The notes: a model not told the origin generated them from the sequence alone. Shown: positions 39,811 to 50,300, counted from the stretch's first letter. The stretch: 57,017 bases of DNA from Nocardioides sp. Root140 (GCF_001426745.1 NZ_LMFI01000005.1:1-57017), one strand, 5' to 3'. A program made the numbers and translations.

Positions 39811-41030
39811 CGGCAGTGCAGGAACGACCAGTGGGCGGCTCGCTCATCCACCAGTTCGAGCTCGGGCTCGACGCACCCATCTGCCTGACCTGGGAGCTCA
39901 CCTATGCCTGCAACCTGGCGTGCGCCCACTGCCTCTCCTCGTCGGGCAAGCGGGATCCGCGCGAGCTGAGCACGGAGCAGTGCGAGGCGGTGATCGACGA
40001 GCTGCAGCGGATGCAGGTCTTCTACGTCAACATCGGTGGCGGGGAGCCGACCATCCGACCCGACTTCTGGCACCTGCTGGCCTACGCCGTCGACCACCAG
40101 GTCGGGGTGAAGTTCTCCACCAACGGGGTGCGGATCACGCCGGAGCGCGCCCGGTTCCTGGCGTCGACCGACTACGTCGACGTACAGATCTCGCTGGACG
40201 GCGCGACTGCCGACGTCAACGACTACGTGCGGGGACCGGGGTCCTACGACACCGCGCTCGCCGCGCTGCAGAACCTGCAGGACGCGGGGTTCAAGGACGC
40301 CAAGATCTCGGTCGTCTGCACCCGCGAGAACATCGGGCAGCTCGACGAGTTCAAGGAGTTGGCCGACCGCTACGGGGCGACGTTGCGGCTGACCCGGCTG
40401 CGGCCGTCGGGTCGTGGGGCGGACGTGTGGGACGAGCTGCACCCGTTGCCGGCCCAGCAGAAGGTGCTTTACGACTGGCTGATGGCGCACGGTGAGGACG
40501 TCCTCACCGGCGACTCGTTCTTCCACCTCGCGGCGTTCGGCGAGAGCCTGCCGGGGCTCAACCTGTGTGGCGCTGGACGTGTCGTGTGCCTGATCGACCC
40601 GATCGGCGACGTCTACGCCTGCCCGTTCGCGATCCACGACAACTTCCTCGCGGGCAGTCTGCTGGCCGAGGGCGGCTTCCAGCGGGTGTGGCAGACCTCC
40701 GAGCTGTTCACCGAGCTGCGCTCGCCGCAGACCGGTGGTGCGTGCGCGAAGTGCAGCTTCTTCGACTCGTGTCGCGGCGGGTGCATGGCCGCGAAGTTCT
40801 TCACCGGCCTGCCGCTCGACGGGCCCGATCCGGAGTGCGTCCAGGGCTACGGGGAGACGGCGCTGGCCGGAGAGCGGAGCATCCCGGCCGCCAGTCAGGA
40901 CCACTCGAGGTCCGGGGCGACGCGCAACCAGCCGGTGCTGCTCCAGCTGATGACGCGACCTCCGGTGTCGGCGTGCGCGGAGAGTCCGCTCGCCGGCTAC
41001 GAGCCTTCGAGCCAGGGCGGCTGTTGCTGA
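39807..41030 (+). CDS. mftC: Mycofactocin radical SAM maturase MftC
   Basis: A 407-residue radical SAM-SPASM enzyme. The [4Fe-4S]-SAM cluster motif is C35-x3-C39-x2-C42, with the GGGEPTIRPDF glycine-rich SAM segment near 75. SPASM cysteines lie in the C-terminal third (LCGAGRVVC, YACPF, CAKCSFFDSCRGGC). It catalyses oxidative decarboxylation of the terminal Tyr and C-C cross-linking to Val of MftA. The C-terminus carries an extension ending QGGCC. ATGA overlap with mftB; TGATG junction to mftD. Confidence 0.95.
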   Translation: MTAVQERPVGGSLIHQFELGLDAPICLTWELTYACNLACAHCLSSSGKRDPRELSTEQCEAVIDELQRMQVFYVNIGGGEPTIRPDFWHLLAYAVDHQVGVKFSTNGVRITPERARFLASTDYVDVQISLDGATADVNDYVRGPGSYDTALAALQNLQDAGFKDAKISVVCTRENIGQLDEFKELADRYGATLRLTRLRPSGRGADVWDELHPLPAQQKVLYDWLMAHGEDVLTGDSFFHLAAFGESLPGLNLCGAGRVVCLIDPIGDVYACPFAIHDNFLAGSLLAEGGFQRVWQTSELFTELRSPQTGGACAKCSFFDSCRGGCMAAKFFTGLPLDGPDPECVQGYGETALAGERSIPAASQDHSRSGATRNQPVLLQLMTRPPVSACAESPLAGYEPSSQGGCC

Positions 41031-42274
41031 TGAAGCTCGAGAACCCGTGGAAGCAGAACCCCTGGTTCGAGTCGGTCGCCGTCGCTCAACGGCGAGCGCG
41101 CAAGCGGCTGCCCGCTCCGGTGTACGGCGCCCTGGTGGCCGGCTCCGAACGCGGCCAGACCATCGACGACAACGAGGCGGCGTTCCGCGAGCTCGGCTTC
41201 GCACCGCACGTCGCGGGCCAGCAGGCGGAGCGGTCGATGGCCACGACCGTGCTCGACCAGGAGATCTCGCTGCCGGTCCTCATCAGCCCGACCGGTGTCC
41301 AGGCGGTGCATCCCGGCGGCGAGGTGGCCGTGGCGCGCGCGGCCGCGACGCGGGGGACGATCATGGGGTTGTCGAACTTCGCCTCCAAGTCCGTCGAGGA
41401 GGTCACGGCGACCGGAGCGGCGACCTTCTTCCAGATGTACTGGACCGGTGATCGCGACGTCGTGGTGCAACGCATGCAGCGCGCGCACGCGGCAGGAGCA
41501 GTCGGTCTGATCGCCACCCTCGACTGGTCGTTCTCGATGGGCCGCGACTGGGGCAGCCCAGAGATCCCCGAGAAGGTCGACCTCAAGACGATGGTGCGGA
41601 TGGCGCCCAAGGTCGTGACCAAGCCGCGCTGGCTCTACGAGTTCGGACGCTCCGGGCAGCTCCCCGACCTCACCGCCCCCAACCTCGCACCCCAGGGTGC
41701 CGATGGAAAGCTGGGGAGTGCGCCGACGTTCTTCATGGCCTACTACGAGTGGATGACGACGCCACCGCCGTCCTGGGAGGACGTGGCGTGGATGCGCGAG
41801 CAGTGGGCGCAGATCAGCGGCACCCCGTTCGTGCTCAAGGGCGTCTGCCGGGTCGACGATGCCCTGCGGGCCCGCGATGCCGGGGTCTCCGGCCTCTCGG
41901 TCTCCAACCACGGCGGCAACAACCTCGACGGCACGCCGGCCGCGATCCGGATGGTCAAGCCGATCGCCGACGCGGTCGGTCACGACCTCGATGTCGTGAT
42001 GGACGGTGGCATTCGCCGCGGCTCCGACGTCGTCAAGGCGGTCGCCCTCGGGGCGCGCGCAGTGATGATCGGTCGTGCGTATCTTTGGGGGCTGGCAGCC
42101 AACGGCCAGGCGGGCGTGGAGAACGTCCTCGACGTCCTGCGCGGCGGCATCGACTCGGCGCTGATGGGCCTGGGCGTGTCCTCGGTCGACGAGCTGACTC
42201 CTGACCACGTGCTGGTGCCTGCCGGATTCCATCGCGCTCTCGGCGCTGACGCAACAGAGGTTGCCGGCCCATGA
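41030..42274 (+). CDS. mftD: Mycofactocin FMN oxidase MftD (lactate oxidase-like)
   Basis: A 414-residue FMN-dependent alpha-hydroxy acid dehydrogenase-family enzyme. Typical blocks are LPVLISPTGVQAVHPGGEVAVARAA, the catalytic-region SNHGGNNLDG and the phosphate-binding DGGIRRGSDVVKAVALGARAVMIGRAY. In mycofactocin maturation it oxidatively deaminates the AHDP intermediate to the redox-active alpha-keto lactam (pre-mycofactocin). Start ATG shares a base with the mftC stop. Confidence 0.95.
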   Translation: MKLENPWKQNPWFESVAVAQRRARKRLPAPVYGALVAGSERGQTIDDNEAAFRELGFAPHVAGQQAERSMATTVLDQEISLPVLISPTGVQAVHPGGEVAVARAAATRGTIMGLSNFASKSVEEVTATGAATFFQMYWTGDRDVVVQRMQRAHAAGAVGLIATLDWSFSMGRDWGSPEIPEKVDLKTMVRMAPKVVTKPRWLYEFGRSGQLPDLTAPNLAPQGADGKLGSAPTFFMAYYEWMTTPPPSWEDVAWMREQWAQISGTPFVLKGVCRVDDALRARDAGVSGLSVSNHGGNNLDGTPAAIRMVKPIADAVGHDLDVVMDGGIRRGSDVVKAVALGARAVMIGRAYLWGLAANGQAGVENVLDVLRGGIDSALMGLGVSSVDELTPDHVLVPAGFHRALGADATEVAGP

Positions 42275-42945
42275 GTGGACGGATCGCGGACGCCACCTGG
42301 CCCGAGCTCGAGCAGATCGAGCTCGTCGTGGTGCCGGTCGGGTCGATCGAGCAGCACGGTCCGCACCTGCCGCTCGACACGGACGCCACGATCGCGGTCG
42401 GAGTGGCGGAGGCCGTCGCCGCGGCCCTAGGCGGCGCCTGGGTGGCGCCGCCGGTCGTCTACGGGTCCAGCGGTGAGCACCAGGCGTTCCCGGGGACGAG
42501 CTCCATCGGCACGGATGTCCTGCACCTGATGCTGGTCGAGCTGGTGCGGTCCATGCGGACCTGGACGCGCCGTGTGCTCTTCGTCAATGCTCACGGCGGC
42601 AACGTGCAAGCGCTGACCGACGCAGTACGCCAACTTGTGGACGAAGGTCACGATGTTGCCTGGGCGCCCTGCACGACCGAGGACGTCGACCTGCATGCCG
42701 GACGCACCGAGACCTCGCTGATGCTGCTCCTGTGCCCGAACTCCGTTCGTCTCGACCTGGCCGAGGCCGGCAACACCCGGCCCCTCACGGAGCTCCTGCC
42801 CGCGCTCGTTACGAACGGGGTGCGTGACGTCTCGGCAAACGGAGTGCTCGGCGATCCGGCCGGTGCCTCGGCGAAGGAGGGGGCGTTGCTGTTCGAGCGC
42901 ATGGTGCGCGACGTCCTGGCACGGGCCGCGGTCCCGGTGACATGA
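42271..42945 (+). CDS. mftE: Mycofactocin peptidase MftE (creatininase family)
   Basis: A 224-residue creatininase-fold metallopeptidase. The metal-binding segment S-I-E-Q-H-G-P-H-L-P-L-D-T-D (25-38) and VNAHGGN (about 107-113) are intact. It cuts modified MftA to release the terminal Val-Tyr-derived dipeptide AHDP. ATGA overlaps with both neighbours. Confidence 0.94.
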   Translation: MSGRIADATWPELEQIELVVVPVGSIEQHGPHLPLDTDATIAVGVAEAVAAALGGAWVAPPVVYGSSGEHQAFPGTSSIGTDVLHLMLVELVRSMRTWTRRVLFVNAHGGNVQALTDAVRQLVDEGHDVAWAPCTTEDVDLHAGRTETSLMLLLCPNSVRLDLAEAGNTRPLTELLPALVTNGVRDVSANGVLGDPAGASAKEGALLFERMVRDVLARAAVPVT

Positions 42946-43706
42946 GCCGCGTCGCCCTGGTCACCGGAGCGGCCCGGGGGATCGGTGCCGCGACCGTCGC
43001 TCGGCTGGTCGCCGACGGCTACCGGGTGATGGCGGTGGACTCCTGCGAGGGCGCGCCTCTTGCGACGCGCGCCGAGCTCGACGCCGTCGCTGCTGTCCAT
43101 GGCGATGCCGTGCTGCACCGGGTCGTCGACGTACGAGATCGGGGTGCGCTGACCGAGACTGTCGCGCGCACTCTCGAGACCTGGGGACGACTCGACGTCG
43201 CCGTCGCTTCCGCGGCGGTCATCCGTGGTGGGGCGCCGCTATGGGAGACGAGCGAGGCCGACCTCGACCTGCTGTGGGACGTGGACGCCAAGGGTGTCTG
43301 GAACACGGCGGCCGTCGCGGTGCCGGCGATGCTGGCCGGGCCTGACCCCTCGGGTTGCCGGTTCGTGGCCGTCGCGTCGGCGGCCGGCAGCCAGGGCATG
43401 TTCCACCTGGCGGCGTACAACGCGGTCAAGCACTCCGTCGTTGGCATCGTGAAGGGACTGGCGGCGGATCTGGTCGGCACGGGTGTCACGGCCTGCGCCG
43501 TCTCGCCCGGTGCCACCGATAGCCAGATGCTGCAGGCGACCGCTGACCTCTACGACGTCACGCCCGCCGAGCTCGCGAGCCACCAGCTGATCCGCCGACT
43601 GATCGACCCGGCCGAGATCGCCGCCGCGATCGCCTTCTGCGCGTCGCCCGCAGGTAGCGTGGTGAACGGAAGTGTGTTGCACGCGGACGGCGGCTTCGCG
43701 CCGTGA
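42942..43706 (+). CDS. Mycofactocin-coupled SDR family oxidoreductase
   Basis: A 254-residue short-chain dehydrogenase. Cofactor motif T8-G-A-A-R-G-I-G15, catalytic S146, Y159 and K163. SDRs of mycofactocin loci retain NAD(H) and use mycofactocin as external electron acceptor. It sits inside the coupled operon (ATGA before, GTGA after), so it is made together with the cofactor. Substrate, probably a secondary alcohol, is unknown. Confidence 0.92.
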   Translation: MSRVALVTGAARGIGAATVARLVADGYRVMAVDSCEGAPLATRAELDAVAAVHGDAVLHRVVDVRDRGALTETVARTLETWGRLDVAVASAAVIRGGAPLWETSEADLDLLWDVDAKGVWNTAAVAVPAMLAGPDPSGCRFVAVASAAGSQGMFHLAAYNAVKHSVVGIVKGLAADLVGTGVTACAVSPGATDSQMLQATADLYDVTPAELASHQLIRRLIDPAEIAAAIAFCASPAGSVVNGSVLHADGGFAP

Positions 43707-45190
43707 CGGCGTCGCTCGCGGCCGGGCTGCCGGACGGATTCGAGGTCAGCATTCGCGCAGACGTACGGTGCCTGGGTGACGGGCGGGTGCTGGTGGGTGG
43801 CTCGCCGTTGCGGGCCATCAGGCTCACGGAGGGTGCCGTCGAGCTGATGGACCGCGGCCGCTTGCGCGTCGTCGACCGCCGAAGCGGTGTGCTCGCCCAG
43901 CGCCTCCTCGATGCCAACGTCGCCGACCCCGTCCTGGCGACGATGACCCCGACCGACTCGATCACCGTGGTGATCCCGGTGCGAGACCGGCCCGAGCAGC
44001 TGGACCATGCCTTGGCGGCGCTGCACCCGCTTCCCACACTCGTTGTCGACGACGGCTCGACGGACCCGGAGGCCGTCGCCGAAGTGGTGGCGCGGCACGG
44101 TGCCCGCCTCGTCCCGCTTCGGGTCAACGTGGGGCCCGCGGGCGCTCGCAACGCCGGGCTGGCGACGGTGACCTCGCCGTACGTCGCTTTCGTCGACTCA
44201 GACGTCGAAGTGACCGCCGAGGGGCTGATGCGACTGGCCCGGCACTTCGAGGATCCCCGCGTGGCCCTGGTGGGACCTCGGGTCGTCAGCGTGGCTCGCT
44301 CGGTGCAGCCACGATGGCACGAGCGCTACGACGAGCACACCTCGTCCCTCGACCTGGGTGGTCGTGCCTGCTCCGTGCGTCCCGGCGCGGCCGTCGGCTG
44401 GCTGCCCAGCGCATGTGTCGTCGGGCGCGTGCACCTGCTCGCCGGCGGGTTCGATGACAGGCTGCGGATCGGCGAGGACGTCGACCTGGTGTGGCGCCTC
44501 GTCGCCGCCGGTCACACGGTCCGCTACGACCCCACGGTGGTCGCACGACACGACACGCGGCCGACGCTTGCCGGGTGGCTGGGGCGCAAGTTCGCCTACG
44601 GCACGGGGGGCGCGGTGCTGGCCCAGCGCCACGGCGACCACACGGCCGTGGCCCGGCTCTCGCCGGCCATGGCGCTGGCGGCCGGTGCGCTGCTCCTTCG
44701 CCGACGCTGGTCCGTGCCCGTGGCGGCCGCGTGCCTCGCTCGCAGTGCCTCGTCCCTCGCCGCGAGTCTCCCCGAGCTCGTGGTCACGCCCCGGCTCGTA
44801 ACCCAGCTCTCCGCACGCGGACTCGGGTGGTCGTTGCGTCAGGAGTCGTCGCTGCTGCTGCGCCACTGGTGGCCGGCGGCCGTGGTCGGTGCGATCGCGA
44901 GCCGGTCGGTACGCCGTGCCGTCGTGACGGCCTGCGTCGTCGACGTCGTGGCAGCCGCCTCGGAGGGAGTGCGCGATCGACCCGTCGCCGCGTTCGTCGG
45001 CCGTCGAATGGACGACTTGGCCTATGGAGGCGGTCTCTGGTGGGGCTCTGTCAGGGCTCGTTCTCCTTGGGCCCTCTCGGTGCAGTGGGCTAGCCGCCCA
45101 GGATCCGCCCGCCGGCATGGACGAATGCTGACAGACTCACACCGAGCGAACGCGACGCTGGAAAACATGATCGGCGGCTGGAAAGGCTGA
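43703..45190 (+). CDS. mftF: Mycofactocin glycosyltransferase MftF
   Basis: A 495-residue family-2 glycosyltransferase that adds glucose units to mycofactocin. SITVVIPVRDRPEQL begins the GT domain near 86, DDGSTD lies at 116-121 and VDSDVEV near 163; IGEDVDLVWR carries the acceptor-side acidic motif. The C-terminal part has hydrophobic segments (AMALAAGALLLRRRW, AAVVGAIAS). The last 40 residues (RPGSARRHGRMLTDSHRANATLENMIGG) look unlike the family, suggesting the true 3' end was replaced at the junction with the next region. Start GTG in a GTGA overlap with the SDR. Confidence 0.92.
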   Translation: MTASLAAGLPDGFEVSIRADVRCLGDGRVLVGGSPLRAIRLTEGAVELMDRGRLRVVDRRSGVLAQRLLDANVADPVLATMTPTDSITVVIPVRDRPEQLDHALAALHPLPTLVVDDGSTDPEAVAEVVARHGARLVPLRVNVGPAGARNAGLATVTSPYVAFVDSDVEVTAEGLMRLARHFEDPRVALVGPRVVSVARSVQPRWHERYDEHTSSLDLGGRACSVRPGAAVGWLPSACVVGRVHLLAGGFDDRLRIGEDVDLVWRLVAAGHTVRYDPTVVARHDTRPTLAGWLGRKFAYGTGGAVLAQRHGDHTAVARLSPAMALAAGALLLRRRWSVPVAAACLARSASSLAASLPELVVTPRLVTQLSARGLGWSLRQESSLLLRHWWPAAVVGAIASRSVRRAVVTACVVDVVAAASEGVRDRPVAAFVGRRMDDLAYGGGLWWGSVRARSPWALSVQWASRPGSARRHGRMLTDSHRANATLENMIGGWKG

Positions 45191-45691
45191 AACCGTATCT
45201 CAGCAGCGACACCCTCGCGGGAAATACCCTGGCCGACCTCGCTCTCGGCCTGTCCCAGCCGCCTCAGGGGCGCACTACGCGGCCATGCGACGAGGTCATC
45301 TCACCTACCCCGACCCGCCCGATCTGGCAAGCAACGATGACTTGGCAGCACTGGGGGCACGACAGCCCCAGGGCTCGTCGGTCTTGCGACCTGATGCGTT
45401 GCGAGCTCCGCAGGGGGCTGAACTGGGCGCTCAGGTTACAGGCGGTCCCCACATGCGGAACCCAGAACGGTGAACGCACAGGCTAGACGCCCATCCTGGC
45501 CCGACAACCCGGCGGACGTCCCATAGGAGCCGTCCGGACTCTATAGCCGGGACGGGGGCGTTATGTGACATACCCACAGCAGAAGTCAATCCCGCTACCG
45601 GGACCTTCCCTTTCGGTGTTGCCCGTGTGCCGACTAGGACAGCTTCGCTGCCCACGGGGCGCGACAGGTCTAATCCCGACACCAGACTTGA
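45191..45691. other. Junction gap between the mft operon and the conjugative element
   Basis: 501 bases with no convincing gene; short frames in both directions lack ribosome sites and family similarity. It follows an altered mftF end and precedes a truncated nuclease gene, so it likely contains the boundary of an inserted element. No tRNA or direct repeat could be recognised. mftG, often next to mftF, is absent. Confidence 0.5.
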
Positions 45692-45946
45692 CTAATGAAT
45701 GATGCCGAGCAACCGCACTCGGACGACGCGGCCATTCGGAGTGGTGACCTCGACCGTGTCTCCGTCCAAGACGTAGGCGACGACGCCGGGTGACCGCTTG
45801 CCGGCGGCGGCCACGGAGTCGGCGCCCGCGCCCTCGAACAGGTCGCCGCTAGAGCCGATGCCGCCGACGATGCTCCGTACGCCGACGAGGACCACCAGTG
45901 CCACGATCGCCAGCGACAGGAGCCGCACCGGCTTGCTCGCGATCAT
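45692..45946 (-). pseudogene. Truncated staphylococcal-nuclease-type (thermonuclease) gene
   Basis: A membrane anchor or signal (KPVRLLSLAIVALVVLVGV) is followed by VVAYVLDGDTVEVTTPNGRVVRVRLLGI, the start of an SNase domain (DGDTV, RLLGI-D-x-P-E in the family). The frame stops two codons after LLGI, before any of the catalytic Arg/Glu residues. The C-terminal three quarters are missing, so this is a cut gene at the element edge. Overlaps the next gene upstream by ATGA-like contact (45943-45946). Confidence 0.75.
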
Positions 45947-46695
45947 CGGCCCACTCCTCCCCTGGTTGGCGCGATCGGGCTCGACGATCCCGCTGCCAGC
46001 GCCGCAGGGGTCGTGCCGGGTGAGGGCGGCCGCAGCGCCGGCCGATCCGTCGACGCTGGCGGCCCGGCCGCGACCGCGGTGCCCAGCCTCTCCGCGCTCC
46101 CGTCGACCTGCTGGTCGTCCAGCAGCTCAAGGAGATCACCGGCCTCCGAATCGGCGTCCACGGAGAGCGCCCGGACGTGCAGGCCCAGCCGCTGCGCGTC
46201 GAGGACGGCCCGCTTCTGCTCCCAGGCCGGCAGCACGCCGCTGGCCTCGAAGGCCTCGTGCTCGCGCACGTAGGCCTCCTGGCGTGGCGTAAGTGGCTGA
46301 CCGGGAACGATCGCGCCACACCCGATCGCGTCCGCGCTCGCGACGAACCGCGGGTAGGCGACCTGGTGGTCGCGCCACCTCGCCCGGAACTCCACCAACT
46401 GCTGACGGACCTCATCGGGCACCGCGCGCGCGATCGCTTCGACTTCTGTCCACGGGATCACCTCGACCGGGTTGTGCCAGCCGCCGTCGACGCCAAACCC
46501 GAGCCCGCCAGCCGTGCCGACGATCCGCTCCCCCGTGTCAAGGTCGTGGTGATTGGTGCCCGGCCAGCCGGACTCCCGGGCGTGGGCGACCTCGGCAGGG
46601 TCGATCAGGATCGAGGTCAGCGCCCAGCCCGACCACGACCGCAGCAGCTCGTGCTGCCGCCGGCGGCCGGTCACGATGGTCGGCTGGCTCGCCAT
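45943..46695 (-). CDS. Hypothetical conjugative-element protein, 250 aa
   Basis: ATG at 46695 in a TGATG overlap with the upstream stop. An N-terminal part (RQHELLRSWSGWALTSILIDPAEVAHARE) is followed by a helical middle region (VPDEVRQQLVEFRARWRDHQVAYPRFV) and LTPRQEAYVREHEAFEASGVLPAWEQKRAVLDAQRLGLHVRAL. The acidic motif D-L-L-E-L-L-D-D-Q also appears in the protein at 56469, here before a Pro/Ser-rich tail. Possibly a relaxosome accessory protein; no family name is recognised. Confidence 0.68.
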   Translation of the reverse strand: MASQPTIVTGRRRQHELLRSWSGWALTSILIDPAEVAHARESGWPGTNHHDLDTGERIVGTAGGLGFGVDGGWHNPVEVIPWTEVEAIARAVPDEVRQQLVEFRARWRDHQVAYPRFVASADAIGCGAIVPGQPLTPRQEAYVREHEAFEASGVLPAWEQKRAVLDAQRLGLHVRALSVDADSEAGDLLELLDDQQVDGSAERLGTAVAAGPPASTDRPALRPPSPGTTPAALAAGSSSPIAPTRGGVGR

Positions 46696-47063
46696 CACGC
46701 CACCTCGGCGTCGGCACCCTCACCAGTGGTGCCGGCGTCGTCGTTGGAGTCGGTCTCGAGCTGACGCAGTCGACGTACCGTCGCCTGGTCGAGACCGGTC
46801 AGCTGCATGACGTCCTTGACCGCGAGCCGCTCCGCGACGAGCCGCTCGATCGCGGCCGCGGCCGCGATCTCCGCATCCGTGACCGCCTGCTCGGCCTGGG
46901 CCCGTTCCTCCCAGGCGACCTCGACGTCGACCGACGCCTCGTCGATGCGCCGCTCCCGCGCCAGCTGATCCGGATCCAGTTTCAGCCGGCGCTCCCGCGC
47001 CGCCTTCAGCCGGGCATCCCGAGCCCGGTCCCGACGTGCCTGTGCCTGTGCCGCCTTCCCCAT
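46695..47063 (-). CDS. Coiled-coil plus HTH relaxosome-like accessory protein, 122 aa
   Basis: A basic, Ala/Arg-rich coiled coil (QAQARRDRARDARLKAARERRLKL, EAWEERAQAEQAVTDAEIAAAAAI type) leads to a short HTH (RLVAERLAVKDVMQLTGLDQATVRRLRQLE, about 72-102) and an acidic tail. Its place divergent to the relaxase, with the gap between, fits a DNA-binding auxiliary of the transfer origin. ATG at 47063 with a GAGG site. Confidence 0.7.
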   Translation of the reverse strand: MGKAAQAQARRDRARDARLKAARERRLKLDPDQLARERRIDEASVDVEVAWEERAQAEQAVTDAEIAAAAAIERLVAERLAVKDVMQLTGLDQATVRRLRQLETDSNDDAGTTGEGADAEVA

Positions 47064-47314
47064 CGGGGATCACCTCTCCTTGATCGTCACGTCACGGAAA
47101 TCCACCGCGACCCCTTCACAAGCGAGAAGCAACCTCGACCGACCCGGATCGGACACCTCGAGCTCACCAAATTTCCAAACACCACGAACCCAGCACCGAC
47201 ACTCGACTCTCCACATTCCCGAACTCACCAGATCCCTCGCACCCCATGCATTCACGGAATTGGTGCCGGGCAGGTGTCCGAAACCGGGTCGCCGCGGTTG
47301 CTTCTCCAGGCGTG
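47064..47314. other. Intergenic region between divergent transfer genes, candidate oriT
   Basis: About 180-250 bases between the accessory gene and the MobF relaxase. It is comparatively rich in C and A (many CGA and CAC words: ACCTCGACCGACCCGGATCGG) and has no gene. Transfer origins of MobF systems usually lie next to the relaxase gene, so this is the best oriT candidate, but I cannot point to a nick site. Confidence 0.4.
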
Positions 47315-50300
47315 ATGGGTGTGCACAAGCTGACCGCGGGCGACGGGTATACGTACTTGACCCGTCAGGTCGCCGTGCACGATGCGACCGACCGCGGCCA
47401 TGCGGGATTGGCCGACTACTACGCCGAGAAGGGCGAGTCGCCGGGTCGTTGGTTCGGTGCGGGGCTCGGTGCGCTCGACCTCGAGGTGGGCTCGCAGGTC
47501 ACCGAGGCCCACATGCGGAACCTGTTCGGCGAGGGTCGCCACCCGGACGCGGAGCGGCTGGAGAACGCCGCCCTGGATGCGGGGAAGAGCGTCGAGCAGG
47601 CCAAGAAGGCCTCCCAGCTCGGCCGTGTGTTCGCCCGCTACTTGGGCAACCAGCCGGAGTTCATCCAGGAGACCGCGAAGCGCTACGTCGCCTACAACCT
47701 GGCCCACGGTGAGCACTGGAAGACTCCGGTGCCGGCCGAGGTGCGGGCGAAGATCCGCACCGAACTAGGCAACGAGCACTTCCTCCGTGAGCACGGTCGG
47801 GCCCCGATCGATGACCGCGAGCGCGGCTCCTTCATGGCCAAGGCCACCCGCCAGCAGACCACCGCGGTGGCTGGGTACGACCTCACCTTCGCTCCGGTGA
47901 AATCCGTCTCGACGCTGTGGGCGCTGGCCGATCGCGACGTTGCCAAGGAGCTCGAGGCCGCCCATCACTCGGCTGTCGAGGCCACGCTGTCGTGGCTGGA
48001 GAAGGAGGTGTTGTTCACGCGCCGCGGCCGCGGCGGCCTCCAGCAGGTCAAGGCGAAGGGCCTGATCGCGGGCATGTTCACCCACCGCGACGCACGCTCT
48101 TCCGACCCGCACCTGCACACCCACGTCGCGGTCAGCAACAAGGTCCAGGACGAGACCGGCCGCTGGCTCGCGGTCGACGGACGGGTGCTCTACAAGGCCA
48201 ACGTCACCCTCGCGGAGATGTACAACACCCTCATCGAGTCCGAGCTCATCGCCCGGCTGGGGGTTCGTTTCGAGAACCGCAGGAGCGGGTTGGACAAGGG
48301 TGTCGACAAGCGGCCCGTGCGCGAGATCGTCGGCGTCGACGAGCGAATGGCGCAGACCTGGTCCAAGCGGCACAGTGCCATCGATGCCCGTCGCCGCGAG
48401 CTGGCGGCGGCCTTCCAGGCCGAGCACGGTCGCCCGCCGACCGAAGGTGAAGCCGTCACCCTCGCGGAGAAGGCGTGGGACCAGACCCGGCAGGCCAAGC
48501 ACGCACCCCGCGCCGAGGCCGACCAGCGGGCCGCGTGGCTGGCCGAGGCCGCCGCGATCATCGGCAGCGAGCAGGCCGTCCGGGACATGGTCGAGGCCTG
48601 TCTCGGGCACCGCCCGGACGCCCAGGACGTCACCGACGAGTGGGTCGCCGAGACCGCGCAGCGTGTTGTCGCGCGGGTCGCCGAGGACCGTGCGACGTGG
48701 CAGGTCTGGCACCTGCGCGCCGAGGCGCAGCGCCAGGCCCGCGCCCACGGCGTCCGGCTGCCCGACCTCGACGCCGCCGTCGACCGCGTGGTGGCCACCG
48801 CAATCGGCGAGCACTCCATCGCCTTCAACGACCCTGACCCGCTCACCCACGCGGCCACTGCGGCCGCGCAGGACGTGCCGATCCCCGCTCCCCTACAGCG
48901 CAGCGAACACGGGGGCCACGGTGAGGAGATCGTCAGCGTCTACAGCCTCGCCGGCGCCCGCCAGTACACATCCCAGGCCGTGATCGACGCCGAACGGCGC
49001 ATCGTCGAGTCCGCCCGACGCACCGGCGGCCGCACCATCAGCGAGGTGCGCGTCGGCATCGCGATCGCCGAAGCCGCCGCCAACGAGCTCCAGCTCAACG
49101 CCGCCCAGCAGTCCTTGGTCCGCGAGATGGCCACCAGCGGCCGCGCCGTCCAGCTCGCCCTCGCGCCCGCCGGTACCGGCAAGACCACCGCCATGCAGGT
49201 CCTCACCCGCGCCTGGCAGGACTCCGGCGGCACCGTCATCGGCCTCGCTCCGTCCGCGGTCGCGGCGCAAGAACTCGGCGCCTCGATCAACCCCGAGACC
49301 AGCGATGCGGGTGCGGCGGCGAAGGCCAAGGGGCTCCTGAACGGGCCGTGGCGCCCGGGTCGAAAGAAGGTTCGCGCCGACACGCTGGCCAAGCTCGTGT
49401 GGCACGCCAAGAACGGCGGAGCACCCACGTGGATGGAGAGGATCAACCCCAAGACCCTCGTCCTGATCGACGAGGCGGGCATGGCCGCGACCACCGATCT
49501 GGCGGCCGCGATCGACTACATCACCTCCCGCGGTGGCCAGGTGCGGCTCGTCGGCGACGACCGACAGCTCGCCTCGGTCGCCGCCGGCGGCGTCCTGCGC
49601 GACATCGCCCACCAGATCGGCGCCGTCACCCTCAGCGAAGTCCACCGCTTCCGCAACCCCGACGGCAGCCTCAACCACGCCGAAGCAGCCGCCACCCTGG
49701 CGCTGCGCGACGGCGACCCGTCGGCGATCGCGTTCTACGCCGACCGGGGCCGCATCCATGTGGGCGACCTCGGTGCCTGTGCCGACCAGGCCTATGCCGC
49801 GTGGGCCGCCGACAGGGCCGACAGCACCGACTCAGTCCTGATCGCGCCCACCCGAGACCTCGTCGCCGAGCTGAACACCCGCGCCCGCAACGACCGCCTC
49901 GCCGGACTCGACGAGAAGGAGATCGGACCCGTCTTGACGCTGGCCGACGGCACCAAGGTGTCCGCAGGGGACCGGATCATCACCCGCGAGAACGACCGCC
50001 GCCTACCCATCAGCCGCACCAACTGGGTCAAGAACGGCGACCGCTGGCACGTCAAGAAGGCCAACGCCGACGGCTCCCTGCGCGTGGTCCACGACCAACT
50101 CGGCAAGACCATCACTCTGCCCTCCGACTACGTCTCCAAGACGGTCCAGCTCGGGTACGCCACCACCGTTCACGGCGCGCAGGGCATCACCACCGGCACC
50201 TGCCACGTCGTCCTCACCGGTGACGAAGACCGCAACCTGCTCTACGTCGCGCTGTCGCGTGGCAAGTTCGCCAACCACCTCTATCTCAACGTCGCCAGCG

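Noticed and set aside
45285..45682. Small frames on both strands in the mft-element gap
   Set aside because: No ribosome sites, no family similarity, and they overlap each other.
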